A stretch of 34,686 nucleotides of DNA from assembly GCA_900314905.1 (NCBI GenBank), contig OMXA01000020.1, forward strand, positions 1 through 34,686, written 5' to 3'. Below, piece by piece: positions 16,785 through 25,852 of this stretch. The translations under genes were made by a program, and so were the position numbers. This DNA is from an uncultured Erysipelotrichaceae bacterium (GTDB lineage Bacteria > Bacillota_I > Bacilli_A > Erysipelotrichales > Erysipelotrichaceae). Under the pieces are notes generated by a model. The model was not told the origin of the DNA, did not search any database, and worked only from the letters and a program-made list of their open reading frames with translations. How positions within the stretch are numbered: the stretch's first letter is position 1; every line of letters starts with the position of its first letter.

Positions 16785-18532
16785 GCGATGTCATCTATTC
16801 CATCAACGGACCAGTTGTGACCGTCCGCAATACGCAGTCCTTTTCCATGCGGGAAATGGTATACGTCGGAACGAAGCAGCTGCTTGGCGAAGTGATCCGG
16901 ATCAATGATCAGGTGACGACGATCCAGGTTTATGAATCCACGACCGGTCTGATGCCGGGCGAAGAAGTAAAGGGGACCGGTTCGCTGCTGAATGCGGTGC
17001 TCGGCCCGGGCATGCTCAGAAATATCTATGATGGCATTGAGCGGCCGCTGGAAAAGATTCATGAGCAGCAGGGTGCGTTCATCTCAGAAGGAAAGTCTGT
17101 TCCTTCTCTTGATGAAGAGAAGAAATGGGACGTGCACATGGTCCTGAAGAAGGGCGATCAGGTCAATGGCGGGGAGATTTTTGCAACGTGTCAGGAAACT
17201 CCTGTCGTTGAGCATCGTTCGATGATTCCGGTTCATGTCAGAGGCACCATCACAGAAGCAGTACCGGATGGTTCCTATACCGTGGATGACGTTCTGCTGA
17301 AAGTCAGAAATGAAGAGACCGGCGAAGAGATTCCGGTAACCCTGGCTCAGAAGTGGCCGGTCCGGGTTCCGCGTCCGATCAAGGCAAGAGAACCGCTCTC
17401 GATTCCGCTGATTACCGGTCAGCGGGTTCTTGATACGATGTTCCCGATTGCCAAAGGCGGATCGGCTGCGATTCCAGGCGGATTCGGAGCTGGCAAGACG
17501 ATGCTGCAGCATTCCATCGCAAAGTTCTGCGATGCGGACATCATCATTTATGTCGGCTGCGGAGAGCGCGGCAACGAGATGACGCAGGTGCTCGAAGAAT
17601 TCAGTGAACTGAAGGATCCCAAGACCGGCAATTCCCTGCTGGACCGCACCGTGCTGATTGCCAATACCTCGAATATGCCGGTGGCGGCTCGTGAGGCATC
17701 CATCTATACCGGAGTCACGATTGCCGAATACTATCGTGACATGGGTTATCATGTGGCACTGATGGCAGACTCCACATCCCGCTGGGCGGAGGCTCTGAGA
17801 GAAATCTCCGGACGACTGGAAGAGATGCCGGCGGAAGAAGGCTTCCCGGCTTATCTGCCTTCCAGAATTGCCCAGTTCTATGAGCGGGCTGGCTATGCTG
17901 ATACGCTGTCCGGAAATAAGGGCAGTGTCACGCTGATCGGTGCAGTATCTCCGCAGGGCGGCGATTTCTCGGAGCCGGTGACGCAGAATACGAGACGGTT
18001 CGTGCGCTGCTTCTGGGCACTGGATAAGTCTCTGGCTTATGCGCGTCATTATCCGGCAGTGAACTGGAATGAGAGCTCTTCCGACTATGCGGATGATCTG
18101 TCCCATTATTACGGGCAGAATGTCGCTCGTGATTTCATGAGTCTGCGGGCAGAGATGCGGGAAATCCTGCATGAGGAAGATACGCTGATGGAAGTCGTCA
18201 AGCTGATCGGCTCAGATGTGCTTCCGGAAGATCAGAAGCTGACGCTTGAGATTGCAAGAGTCGTAAGAGTCGGATATCTGCAGCAGAATGCATTCCATCC
18301 GGATGATGCGTCGGTTCCGCTAAGCAAGCAGTACAAGATGCTGAAAGTGATTTCGTATCTCAGAAGAGCCTGCCAGGATAAAGTCGCTAAGAAGATCCCG
18401 GTCTCTCTGATTGTGAAGACGGGCATCTTCGAGACGGTCATCAAGATGAAATATGATGTACCTAACAGCAACATCGAGCTTCTCGATTCCTATGATGCGA
18501 AGATCGATGAGGCACTGAATTCGATTCTGTAG
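16781..18532 (+). CDS. ntpA: V-type ATPase catalytic subunit A
   Basis: A 583-residue catalytic subunit that hydrolyses (or makes) ATP. The P-loop is GGFGAGKT at 233-240 with Lys239; the more common form is GAFGSGKT. The catalytic-glutamate segment [11 protein letters not shown] follows, and [32 protein letters not shown] is the classic family signature. The V-type non-homologous insertion lies between residues about 110 and 190. The length matches the family (about 580-600). It overlaps ntpE by four bases and is followed after 16 bases by ntpB with a GGGAGG site. Confidence 0.96.
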   Translation: MSDVIYSINGPVVTVRNTQSFSMREMVYVGTKQLLGEVIRINDQVTTIQVYESTTGLMPGEEVKGTGSLLNAVLGPGMLRNIYDGIERPLEKIHEQQGAFISEGKSVPSLDEEKKWDVHMVLKKGDQVNGGEIFATCQETPVVEHRSMIPVHVRGTITEAVPDGSYTVDDVLLKVRNEETGEEIPVTLAQKWPVRVPRPIKAREPLSIPLITGQRVLDTMFPIAKGGSAAIPGGFGAGKTMLQHSIAKFCDADIIIYVGCGERGNEMTQVLEEFSELKDPKTGNSLLDRTVLIANTSNMPVAAREASIYTGVTIAEYYRDMGYHVALMADSTSRWAEALREISGRLEEMPAEEGFPAYLPSRIAQFYERAGYADTLSGNKGSVTLIGAVSPQGGDFSEPVTQNTRRFVRCFWALDKSLAYARHYPAVNWNESSSDYADDLSHYYGQNVARDFMSLRAEMREILHEEDTLMEVVKLIGSDVLPEDQKLTLEIARVVRVGYLQQNAFHPDDASVPLSKQYKMLKVISYLRRACQDKVAKKIPVSLIVKTGIFETVIKMKYDVPNSNIELLDSYDAKIDEALNSIL

Positions 18533-18548
18533 AAAGGGAGGACCTGAA

Positions 18549-19970
18549 ATGAGCTTGAAATATCTCGGACTCGATCGGATCGAGGGCTCACTAGTCGCCC
18601 TGGACCATGTGACAGGGGTTTCCAATGAAGAGATGGTGGAACTGACTCTGGAAGATGGATCGGTCAGAACCGGAAGAGTCACGATGATTGAAGGAGAGAG
18701 AGCCGTGATCCAGGTATTCCAGGGCACGGATGGCCTCTCGCTGACGAATACCAAGACCAGACTGCTCGGACACCCGATGGAACTTGGTCTGTCGAAGGAA
18801 ATCCTCGGCCGTACGTTCAATGGCATCGGGGAGCCGATTGACGGCATGGGGCCGGTGTATGCCAGCAAGTTCGCCGATGTCAACGGCAGACCGCTGAATC
18901 CGGTTTCCAGAGAATATCCGCGCAACTATATTCAGACTGGCATTTCTGCCATCGATGGCCTGAATACGCTGATCCGCGGTCAGAAGCTTCCGATTTTCTC
19001 GGGCTCCGGTCTGCCGCATGATCAGCTGGCAGTGCAGATTGTGCGTCAGGCAAAGCTGACAGGCGAAGATGCAGGAATCTTCTGCATCGTGTTCGGCACA
19101 ATGGGAGTCAAGAATGACGTTGCGGAGATGTTCCGCCGTTCGTTTGAAGAGACCGGTGTCATGGAGAAGGTTGCGATGTATGTCAATCTTTCTGATGATC
19201 CGATCATCGAGCGTATCCTGACGCCGCGGTGTGCTCTGACAGCTGCCGAATACCTTGCCTATGAATGCGGCATGAATGTGCTTGTGATCCTGACGGATAT
19301 GACTGCGTATTGCGAAGCAGTCCGTGAGTTCTCTTCTTCCAACGGAGAGATTCCTTCCCGCAAGGGCTATCCGGGCTATCTGTATTCCGATCTGGCATCA
19401 CTGTACGAAAGAGCCGGAATCGTCAAGGGCGGCAAGGGTTCTGTGACGCAGCTGCCGATTCTGACGATGCCGAATGATGACATCACGCATCCGGTTCCTG
19501 ACCTGACGGGCTATATCACCGAAGGTCAGATCGTTCTGGATCGCGATCTGTTCATGAACGGCATCATGCCGCCGATCGGCGTGCTGTCTTCTCTGTCCCG
19601 TCTGATGAAAGACGGCATCGGCGAGGGCTATACGAGGAAGGATCACCAGGACGTTGCCAACCAGCTATTTGCCTGCTATGCAAAGGTGCAGGATGCACGC
19701 TCCCTGGCTTCTGTCATCGGTGAAGATGAATTGTCCGAAATGGACCAGCAGTATATGAAGTTCGGCCGTCGCTTTGAGCAGATCTTCATCGGCCAGGGCT
19801 TCCATACGAATCGTTCGATGCAGGAGACGCTGAATCTTGGCTGGGCGCTGCTTTCCACGCTCCCGGAGGCTGCTCTGGATCGCCTGGATCCGCAGCTGAT
19901 CAAGGAGAATTATCATCCGGAACATGCGGAGGAAACGATTAAGCTCGTCTTGCAGGGAGAGCAGAGATGA
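18549..19970 (+). CDS. ntpB: V-type ATPase regulatory subunit B
   Basis: A 473-residue non-catalytic head subunit that alternates with A in the hexamer. The P-loop position is replaced by [13 protein letters not shown] near residue 152, which marks B rather than A. Other family segments are [45 protein letters not shown] and the later [12 protein letters not shown]. The ribosome site is AAAGGGAGG. The stop overlaps the ntpD start by four bases. Confidence 0.96.
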   Translation: MSLKYLGLDRIEGSLVALDHVTGVSNEEMVELTLEDGSVRTGRVTMIEGERAVIQVFQGTDGLSLTNTKTRLLGHPMELGLSKEILGRTFNGIGEPIDGMGPVYASKFADVNGRPLNPVSREYPRNYIQTGISAIDGLNTLIRGQKLPIFSGSGLPHDQLAVQIVRQAKLTGEDAGIFCIVFGTMGVKNDVAEMFRRSFEETGVMEKVAMYVNLSDDPIIERILTPRCALTAAEYLAYECGMNVLVILTDMTAYCEAVREFSSSNGEIPSRKGYPGYLYSDLASLYERAGIVKGGKGSVTQLPILTMPNDDITHPVPDLTGYITEGQIVLDRDLFMNGIMPPIGVLSSLSRLMKDGIGEGYTRKDHQDVANQLFACYAKVQDARSLASVIGEDELSEMDQQYMKFGRRFEQIFIGQGFHTNRSMQETLNLGWALLSTLPEAALDRLDPQLIKENYHPEHAEETIKLVLQGEQR

Positions 19971-20593
19971 GCACGCAGATTGCGGCTACCAAAGGAAATC
20001 TGATCCGCCTGAAGAGAGCTCTGAAGCTGTCTCAGAGCGGCTATGAGCTGATGGACCGCAAACGGAACATTCTGATCGGCGAGATGATGAAGCAGGCCGA
20101 TCAGGTCAGACTGGTCCGTGACCAGATCTCAGAAGCGTACAGGCTTGGGTATTATCTGCTGGAGCAGGCGAATCTGTATACCGGTCAGCTGGGCAGCGTG
20201 CTGGATGAGATCCCGGTGGAAAACGGCATTCAGATGACGTACCGCTCGGTTATGGGGGTGGAAGTTCCGCATGTCATCTGGAAGAGCCCCGAAGAAGTAA
20301 CGGTACCTTATGGTCTTGAGTCAACGAACTCCCGGATTGATGAAGCGTATCTTCAGTTTCAGAAAGTCAAAGAGCTCACCATGGTGCTGGCGGAAGTAGA
20401 CAGCAGTGTCTACCGTCTGGCAGATGCGATCTCCAAGACCCAGAAACGGGCCAATGCGCTAAAGAATATTGTCATTCCGAGATACCAGGCACAGATCCGT
20501 GAGATCTCGGACCAGCTGGAAGAAAAGGAACGGGAAGAATTCTCCCGCATGAAGGTCATCAAGGCTTCCAAGAACGAAGCTCGTGCATCATAA
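19967..20593 (+). CDS. ntpD: V-type ATPase subunit D (central rotor stalk)
   Basis: A 208-residue rotor-shaft subunit made of two long helices. The N-terminal family signature is [30 protein letters not shown]. The C-terminal helix has [28 protein letters not shown], again as in the family. It is the last gene of the operon and overlaps ntpB by four bases. A strong terminator follows 72 bases later. Confidence 0.94.
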   Translation: MSTQIAATKGNLIRLKRALKLSQSGYELMDRKRNILIGEMMKQADQVRLVRDQISEAYRLGYYLLEQANLYTGQLGSVLDEIPVENGIQMTYRSVMGVEVPHVIWKSPEEVTVPYGLESTNSRIDEAYLQFQKVKELTMVLAEVDSSVYRLADAISKTQKRANALKNIVIPRYQAQIREISDQLEEKEREEFSRMKVIKASKNEARAS

Positions 20594-20665
20594 AGCAGAC
20601 CTTTATCAGGAGCTGTATTCTGACAAGAAGGCTTCTGAAAAATCCATGCATGAATCAGAACGGAA

Positions 20666-20689
20666 GGCAGCGGAATCGCTGTCTTTTTT
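20666..20689 (+). terminator. Rho-independent terminator of the V-ATPase operon
   Basis: GGCAGCG (20666-20672), a GAAT loop, CGCTGTC (20677-20683) and six T. Two further A-T pairs can extend the stem. Confidence 0.85.
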
Positions 20690-20909
20690 CTGTATTCGGC
20701 GGCGGAAGGGGTGTTCGGTTTTCCCTAAGATACAGGCTGGCAGCAAGCTGCAGAAGTTTAAGAATTTACCAGTTTTGAGAAGAAACCATGATGTTTATCC
20801 GATAGACCTCATCTTCTCAATCAACTGCTCCGGTATCGCGGGAAAGATCTTGTAAAAATCCTGACTGGAATCCGAAGATGCAAGATTCATAGGCACTCTG
20901 CTATCGCTG

Positions 20910-20945
20910 ATTCCAGGTCGTTTCAGAAAAAGGACCTGGAATTTT
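20910..20945. other. Ten-base perfect hairpin upstream of hypB
   Basis: ATTCCAGGTC (20910-20919) pairs perfectly with GACCTGGAAT (20933-20942) around a 13-base loop, with only four T across its end. It may be a second terminator for ATPase readthrough or a leader element for the hypB operon. Nothing else coding was seen in 20690-21067. Confidence 0.45.
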
Positions 20946-21028
20946 CATATGAATCAGCAGAAAATGTGCAGATTACATGGAAACTGATAAAAATTCAGTG
21001 GTTTCCAGTGAGCTTTATCGTGTATCAT

Positions 21029-21034
21029 TATAAT
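21029..21034 (+). promoter_or_regulatory. Possible -10 box of the hypB operon
   Basis: TATAAT lies 34 bases before the hypB ATG. No good -35 box stands 16-18 bases upstream, so an activator may be needed, or the true promoter may be elsewhere. Confidence 0.35.
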
Positions 21035-21067
21035 ATCTTGTGAATTTAGCGCACAAATGGAGGGGTT

Positions 21068-21751
21068 ATGGAAGATCGGGCTTTTGAGATCTTTGAAACA
21101 AAAGAACGAGTTCAGGCAGACAATGCGAAAGAGGCTGCTAAGGTCAGAGATCTGCTGAAGCAGCATCAGATATTCCTGGTAAATCTGATGTCTTCGCCTG
21201 GTGCCGGAAAGACCACGACTCTGGTCAGAACGATCCGGGAGCTGAAGAAAGACTATCGGATCGGAGTCATGGAAGCAGACGTGGACTCGGATGTTGATGC
21301 AAGGACGATCGCAGCAGAGGGTGTGAAGGTGATTCAGCTTCATACCGGCGGCAGCTGCCACATGGATGCTGACATGACGAAGCGCGGCCTGGAAGAAATG
21401 GGACTGGATGGACTGGATCTTGTATTTCTGGAGAATGTCGGAAATCTGGTCTGCCCGGCAGAGTTTGATGTCGGGGCGGATGTGAGAGTCATGATTCTGT
21501 CAATTCCGGAGGGAGATGACAAGCCGCTGAAGTATCCGCTGATGTTCACGGTCAGCGACTGCCTGTTAGTGAACAAGACCGATGCCATGGAAGTATTCGA
21601 CTTTGACATGGGAGCTCTGGAAGAGCGGGTGAAGAAGCTGAATCCGAAAGAGGTGATCCTGCCGGTGTCTTCGCTGAACGGAACGGGCTTTGAGGCTTGG
21701 ATTGCCTGGCTCAGAAATCAGATCAGGGAGGCAGGACATGAAGATCATTGA
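21068..21751 (+). CDS. hypB: HypB-type nickel-insertion GTPase, copy 1
   Basis: A 227-residue SIMIBI-class GTPase. In known systems HypB works with HypA to load nickel into [NiFe] hydrogenase. The P-loop is SSPGAGKT with Lys48 and Thr49. The G-domain metal site is intact: Cys97-His98 (GGSCHMD) and Cys129 (NVGNLVCPAEFD). The nucleotide-specificity motif is NKTD in CLLVNKTDAME. There is no histidine-rich nickel-storage stretch and no N-terminal CxxC of the E. coli type. TGGAGGGG precedes the ATG. A second hypB follows with a 14-base overlap. Confidence 0.92.
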   Translation: MEDRAFEIFETKERVQADNAKEAAKVRDLLKQHQIFLVNLMSSPGAGKTTTLVRTIRELKKDYRIGVMEADVDSDVDARTIAAEGVKVIQLHTGGSCHMDADMTKRGLEEMGLDGLDLVFLENVGNLVCPAEFDVGADVRVMILSIPEGDDKPLKYPLMFTVSDCLLVNKTDAMEVFDFDMGALEERVKKLNPKEVILPVSSLNGTGFEAWIAWLRNQIREAGHEDH

Positions 21752-22406
21752 GCTGAAGGAGAGCGTGACGGCCTCCAATGACAGAGATGCAGAGGAGCTC
21801 AGAAAGGAACTGAATGAGAAGGGAGTACTGCTTCTCAATCTGATGTCTTCGCCAGGATCCGGCAAGACGACGCTGCTGAAGCGGACGGTCATGGACATGC
21901 CAGATCAGCGGATTGCAGTGCTGGAAGCAGATATTGATTCATCAGTGGATGCGGAGCGCATGGAGGCGGCTGGTGCGAAGTCGATCCAGGTCCATACGGA
22001 TGGCATGTGCCATATGGATGCAGGCATGACCAGAAGAGGCCTGGAAGAGATGGGCATCGAAGACGTGGATCTGGCGTTCCTGGAGAATGTCGGCAATCTG
22101 ATCTGCCCGGCAGAGTTTGATACCGGGGCGCAGAGAAATGTCATGATCCTGTCGGTTCCGGAAGGAGATGACAAGCCGCTGAAGTATCCGCTGATGTTTC
22201 AGAAGAGCGATGTGCTTCTGATCACGAAGATCGATACGATGGGATTCTTCACTTTCTCCATGGAGAAATGCATGGAAAGAGTGAAGAGGCTGAATCCGGA
22301 AATCAGGATCTTCCCGGTGAGTGCGAAGACCGGGGAAGGCATGAAGGAATGGGAAAGATGGCTGCGTGAGGAGACAGCAGGAATAAGGGAGGAGAACAGG
22401 AAATGA
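21738..22406 (+). CDS. hypB: HypB-type nickel-insertion GTPase, copy 2
   Basis: A 222-residue paralogue of the preceding protein. The ATG at 21738 is chosen because GGGAGG lies just upstream; the frame is open to 21690. The P-loop is SSPGSGKT with Lys43. The metal-site residues Cys91-His92 (DGMCHMD) and Cys123 (NVGNLICPAEFD) are kept, and the specificity motif is TKID. The two copies share long identical blocks, such as RRGLEEMG against KRGLEEMG and EGDDKPLKYPLMF, yet differ throughout, so the duplication is not recent. HypB acts as a dimer, so these two may form a heterodimer. The next gene starts four bases before its stop. Confidence 0.92.
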   Translation: MKIIELKESVTASNDRDAEELRKELNEKGVLLLNLMSSPGSGKTTLLKRTVMDMPDQRIAVLEADIDSSVDAERMEAAGAKSIQVHTDGMCHMDAGMTRRGLEEMGIEDVDLAFLENVGNLICPAEFDTGAQRNVMILSVPEGDDKPLKYPLMFQKSDVLLITKIDTMGFFTFSMEKCMERVKRLNPEIRIFPVSAKTGEGMKEWERWLREETAGIREENRK

Positions 22407-25186
22407 AGGACCAGAAGAATCGGATGACCAATGAACGGGATTACAAGCAGGATCCCAACTACGTCGCACCGGACAAGGAAAAGGAAAAGGCCATCAAGCG
22501 GCTTGGCGAGATGATCACGGATCGCTATGCGGTGAAGTTCACGCATACGATGAAGACGGATGATCCGGAGTACTGGGCGCTGGATGAAGTGCTGACCAAG
22601 GAAGAAGCGAAGTTCCTGCTCAGCTTCAAGAAGACCAGAGTCAACTATGATCTGGAACAGCTGGCTGAGATGAACCATATGAGCATCGAGGATACCCGCA
22701 AGATGATCGATCATCTGCTGTGGATCGGCGTGCTGGAGACGAATCGTGAGAATGCAGATCATCATCTGCAGTATGATGTGCCGGTATTTGTTCCGGGCTC
22801 GGCAGAGTTCATGATGATGCAGGATAAGCTGACGGAAGAACATCCGAACCTGGCTTCATTCTTCAACCTGATGACCCAGATGCCGCTGGAAGGTGTCACG
22901 CCGATGGTTCCGCTGGGCGGAGCTGGTGTCGGCATGCATGTGCTTCCGGTGGAAAAGGCAATTGATTCATGCAGCGAGAGTGTTTCGGTCGAGCATCTGA
23001 GCCACTGGCTGAACAAGTATGACAAGTATTCTGTCGGTCAGTGCACGTGCCGCAAGCAGCAGACGATGCGCGGAGAAGGTTCCGGCGAGATCAATGGCGA
23101 ATTCTGCGTGGGTGTCGGCGACATGGCCGAATACTGCGTGGAACGCGGAACCGGACGCTATATCACCTATGATGAGGCAATGGAGATCTTCAAGCGCGCT
23201 GAGCGTCATGGCTTCGTGCACCAGATCACCAATATTGACGGAGAAGACAAGATCGTCGGCATCTGCAATTGCGCTCCGGGCGTCTGCAATGCGCTCCGTA
23301 CCTCACAGCTGTATAACACCCCGAATATGAGCCGTTCGGCTTATCGTGCGCATGTTGAGAAAGACAAGTGCGTTGCCTGCGGCAAGTGCGTGGAAGTCTG
23401 CCCGGTCGGGGCTGCCAAGCTTGGTCAGAAGCTCTGCACGAAGCATGGTGCGATGACCTATCCGATGACGCTGCTTCCGGATGAGACGAAGTGGACTGCA
23501 GATAACTGGAATCCGAATTACCGGGAAGATGCGAAGATCAACTGCTATGAGACTGGTACTGCACCATGCAAGACTGCTTGTCCTGCCCATCTTGCAGTTC
23601 AGGGCTATGTGCACATGGCTGGCGAGGGCAGATATCTTGATGCGCTGAAGCTGATCAAGCAGGATAATCCGTTCCCGGCAGTCTGCGGTGCAATCTGCAA
23701 CCGCCGGTGCGAAGATGAGTGCACCCGCGGCACGATTGATCAGCCGATTGCCATTGATGAAATCAAGAAGTTCATCGCTGCTCAGGAGCTCAAGGCAGAG
23801 AATCGCTTTGTGCCGATCTGTGAGAAGGATGATGGCGGCATGTGGGGTCCGGATTATAAGATGGCGGTCATCGGTGCCGGTCCTGCCGGTCTGTCCTGTG
23901 CATATTACCTCAGAACCAGAGGCTATGATGTCACCGTCTTCGAGAAGGAAGAGAACCTGGGCGGAATGCTGATGAACGGCATCCCGAGCTTCCGTCTTGA
24001 GAAAGATGTCATTGCTGCAGAAATCGATGTTCTGAAGCAGATGGGCGTGGAATTCCGTACTGGCGTGGAGGTCGGAAAAGATGTTACGATTCCGGAACTG
24101 AAGGCAGAAGGCTATAAGGCATTCTATCTTGCCATCGGTTGCCAGGGCGGCAGAAAGGCTGGCGTTCCGGGCGAAGATGCAGAGGGAGTTCAGACCGGTG
24201 TCGAGTTCCTTCGCAAAGAGAACCAGGGCCAGGGCAGCCGCCTTAGCGGTGACGTCGTTGTCGTAGGCGGCGGCAATGTCGCAGTGGACGTCGCCCGTAC
24301 TGCATTAAGAGTCACGGATGGCAAGGTCACGATGGTCTGCCTGGAAGGTGCGCTGGAAATGCCTGCTGCACCGGATGAAGTAGCAGAAGCTAAGGGTGAA
24401 GGCATTGCGATCCGCAATGGCTGGGGACCTAAGGAAGTGCTGACGGAGAATGGCAAGGTGGCCGGAATCGTGTTCAAGAAGTGCACGCAGGTCAAGGATG
24501 CAAACGGCAGATTCAATCCTCAGTATGATGAGAATGAGACAATTACGATTTCCTGCAGCAATGTTCTGATGAGCATCGGCCAGTCGGTGGTGCTTGGCGA
24601 TCTTCTGAAGGGAACAAAGGTAGAGACGAGAAAGAATGGCGGCATCCTTGCAGATCCGGTTACGTATCAGACCGCGGATCCGGATATCTTCACGGGCGGC
24701 GATGTCTATACTGGTCCGAAGTTTGCGATTGATGCGATTGCGGCTGGCAAGATGGCTTGCGAGTCCATGCATCGCCATGTTCATCCGGGTCAGTCTCAGA
24801 CCATTGCCAGAGATCTGCGCAAGTTCATCGAGCTCAACAAGGAAGATATCGTGGTTGAGTCCTATGACAATGCGAAGCGTCAGGTTCCGCATAAGGTGAA
24901 GGAACTGGAAGGAACGTTCCATGATGAGCGTCTGCCGTTTACCGAAGAGCAGGTGCAGGCAGAGGCGAAGAGATGCCTTGGCTGCGGTGCGACCTATGTG
25001 GATCTGAATCGCTGCATCGGATGCGGTCTGTGCACGACGAGGTGCGAGTTCGATGCAATTCATCTGAGCAGAGATCTGCCGGATGCGTCGAAGATGTACA
25101 AGGCTGAAGACAAGTTCAAGGCGATTGCACCGTATGCGGCAAAGCGTGAGATGAAGATTCTCTTCGGCAAGAAGAAAGATGCATGA
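22403..25186 (+). CDS. Large iron-sulfur FAD/NAD(P)-dependent oxidoreductase (GltD-like core)
   Basis: A 927-residue multidomain electron-transfer protein. Residues about 70-115 look like a small winged-helix segment. A cysteine-rich block follows (CTCRKQQ, EFCVGVGDMAEYC, GICNCAPGVCN). A ferredoxin motif has Cys323, 326, 329 and 333. Next is a GltD/DPD-type cluster domain (CKTACPAHLAVQGYV, CGAICNRRCEDECTRG). The FAD site is G491-A-G493-P-A-G496, and the pyridine-nucleotide site is GGGN at 622-625. The C-terminus has a further ferredoxin-like set (Cys858, 861, 871, 874, 877, 881). It is cytoplasmic and probably moves electrons between NAD(P)H and an iron-sulfur partner. It lies between hypB and hypA with overlapping ends. 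The substrate is unknown. Confidence 0.85.
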   Translation: MKDQKNRMTNERDYKQDPNYVAPDKEKEKAIKRLGEMITDRYAVKFTHTMKTDDPEYWALDEVLTKEEAKFLLSFKKTRVNYDLEQLAEMNHMSIEDTRKMIDHLLWIGVLETNRENADHHLQYDVPVFVPGSAEFMMMQDKLTEEHPNLASFFNLMTQMPLEGVTPMVPLGGAGVGMHVLPVEKAIDSCSESVSVEHLSHWLNKYDKYSVGQCTCRKQQTMRGEGSGEINGEFCVGVGDMAEYCVERGTGRYITYDEAMEIFKRAERHGFVHQITNIDGEDKIVGICNCAPGVCNALRTSQLYNTPNMSRSAYRAHVEKDKCVACGKCVEVCPVGAAKLGQKLCTKHGAMTYPMTLLPDETKWTADNWNPNYREDAKINCYETGTAPCKTACPAHLAVQGYVHMAGEGRYLDALKLIKQDNPFPAVCGAICNRRCEDECTRGTIDQPIAIDEIKKFIAAQELKAENRFVPICEKDDGGMWGPDYKMAVIGAGPAGLSCAYYLRTRGYDVTVFEKEENLGGMLMNGIPSFRLEKDVIAAEIDVLKQMGVEFRTGVEVGKDVTIPELKAEGYKAFYLAIGCQGGRKAGVPGEDAEGVQTGVEFLRKENQGQGSRLSGDVVVVGGGNVAVDVARTALRVTDGKVTMVCLEGALEMPAAPDEVAEAKGEGIAIRNGWGPKEVLTENGKVAGIVFKKCTQVKDANGRFNPQYDENETITISCSNVLMSIGQSVVLGDLLKGTKVETRKNGGILADPVTYQTADPDIFTGGDVYTGPKFAIDAIAAGKMACESMHRHVHPGQSQTIARDLRKFIELNKEDIVVESYDNAKRQVPHKVKELEGTFHDERLPFTEEQVQAEAKRCLGCGATYVDLNRCIGCGLCTTRCEFDAIHLSRDLPDASKMYKAEDKFKAIAPYAAKREMKILFGKKKDA

Positions 25187-25568
25187 AATGGGCATTGTCA
25201 CTCATCTGGCGAAGACGCTGGATGAGCTGGCAGAAGAACAGCATATCACCCGGATCGGTTCGGTGACGCTGCAGGTCGGAGAGGTATCCGGCATCATGAC
25301 GGATTACTTTGTCGACTGCTGGAATTACTTCAAGGTGCGCCATCCGGTGCTGAAGGACTCTGAGCTGAAGCTGGAGATATTGCCGGCGGTGACGATCTGC
25401 GAGCATTGCGGAAAGACATACGAGACGGTGAAGTACGGAAGAACGTGTCCGTACTGCCAGAGTGAAGAAACCTATCTTCTGACTGGCAATGAGTGCATCA
25501 TCAAGGAAATAGAAGCCGAGACGGAAGACGATCGGCAGGGAGAGGAGTCAGTTCCGATCAGGGACTGA
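25179..25568 (+). CDS. hypA: HypA-type nickel metallochaperone
   Basis: A 129-residue protein of the HypA/HybF family that delivers nickel. The N-terminal MHEMG carries the family's nickel-binding His2. The zinc site is complete, with Cys74/Cys77 (CEHC) and Cys90/Cys93 (CPYC). The last 20 or so residues are a charged tail. Its start lies eight bases inside the flavoprotein gene, so it belongs to the same operon. HypC, HypD, HypE and HypF and any hydrogenase subunit are absent from the window. The start is fixed by the required MHE. Confidence 0.92.
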   Translation: MHEMGIVTHLAKTLDELAEEQHITRIGSVTLQVGEVSGIMTDYFVDCWNYFKVRHPVLKDSELKLEILPAVTICEHCGKTYETVKYGRTCPYCQSEETYLLTGNECIIKEIEAETEDDRQGEESVPIRD

Positions 25569-25581
25569 TTCTTTTCTTTTT
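25546..25581 (+). terminator. Rho-independent terminator overlapping the end of hypA
   Basis: AGTCAGTTCC (25546-25555) pairs with GGGACTGATT (25561-25570) with two G-U pairs and a five-base loop, followed by CTTTTCTTTTT. The stem includes the last hypA codons. No convincing gene was seen in the remaining 25582-25852. Confidence 0.75.
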
Positions 25582-25852
25582 CAGCCTGTAATTTAATACA
25601 GCAGCAGGAAATCCGGTCAAGTATATCGAGAAGTGTGACAAGGGGACCCGGAGGAAATACAGAAAACTGCGGACCGGAGGGAACTGCTTATGAGGACAGA
25701 GATGAGTTTGATGACCTTGATCAGCACCATACAAGAACCAATCAGCAGAAAATGCTGGCTGTTCTGCATGATCCGTCATCAGGTTCTTCTGAAAAGCGTT
25801 TGTTCAGATATCTCTGCTTCGGAATACAATAATGCTGAAAAGGGAGAACAGA

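Noticed and set aside
17084-18172. 362-codon antisense frame opposite V-ATPase subunit A
   Set aside because: A shadow of a highly conserved gene; no motif or ribosome site.
20583-20855. 90-codon open frame after ntpD
   Set aside because: It overlaps the ntpD stop and runs through the terminator stem and T run; composition is not protein-like.
24305-25201. 298-codon antisense frame opposite the flavoprotein gene
   Set aside because: A shadow of the GltD-like coding region; no recognisable product.
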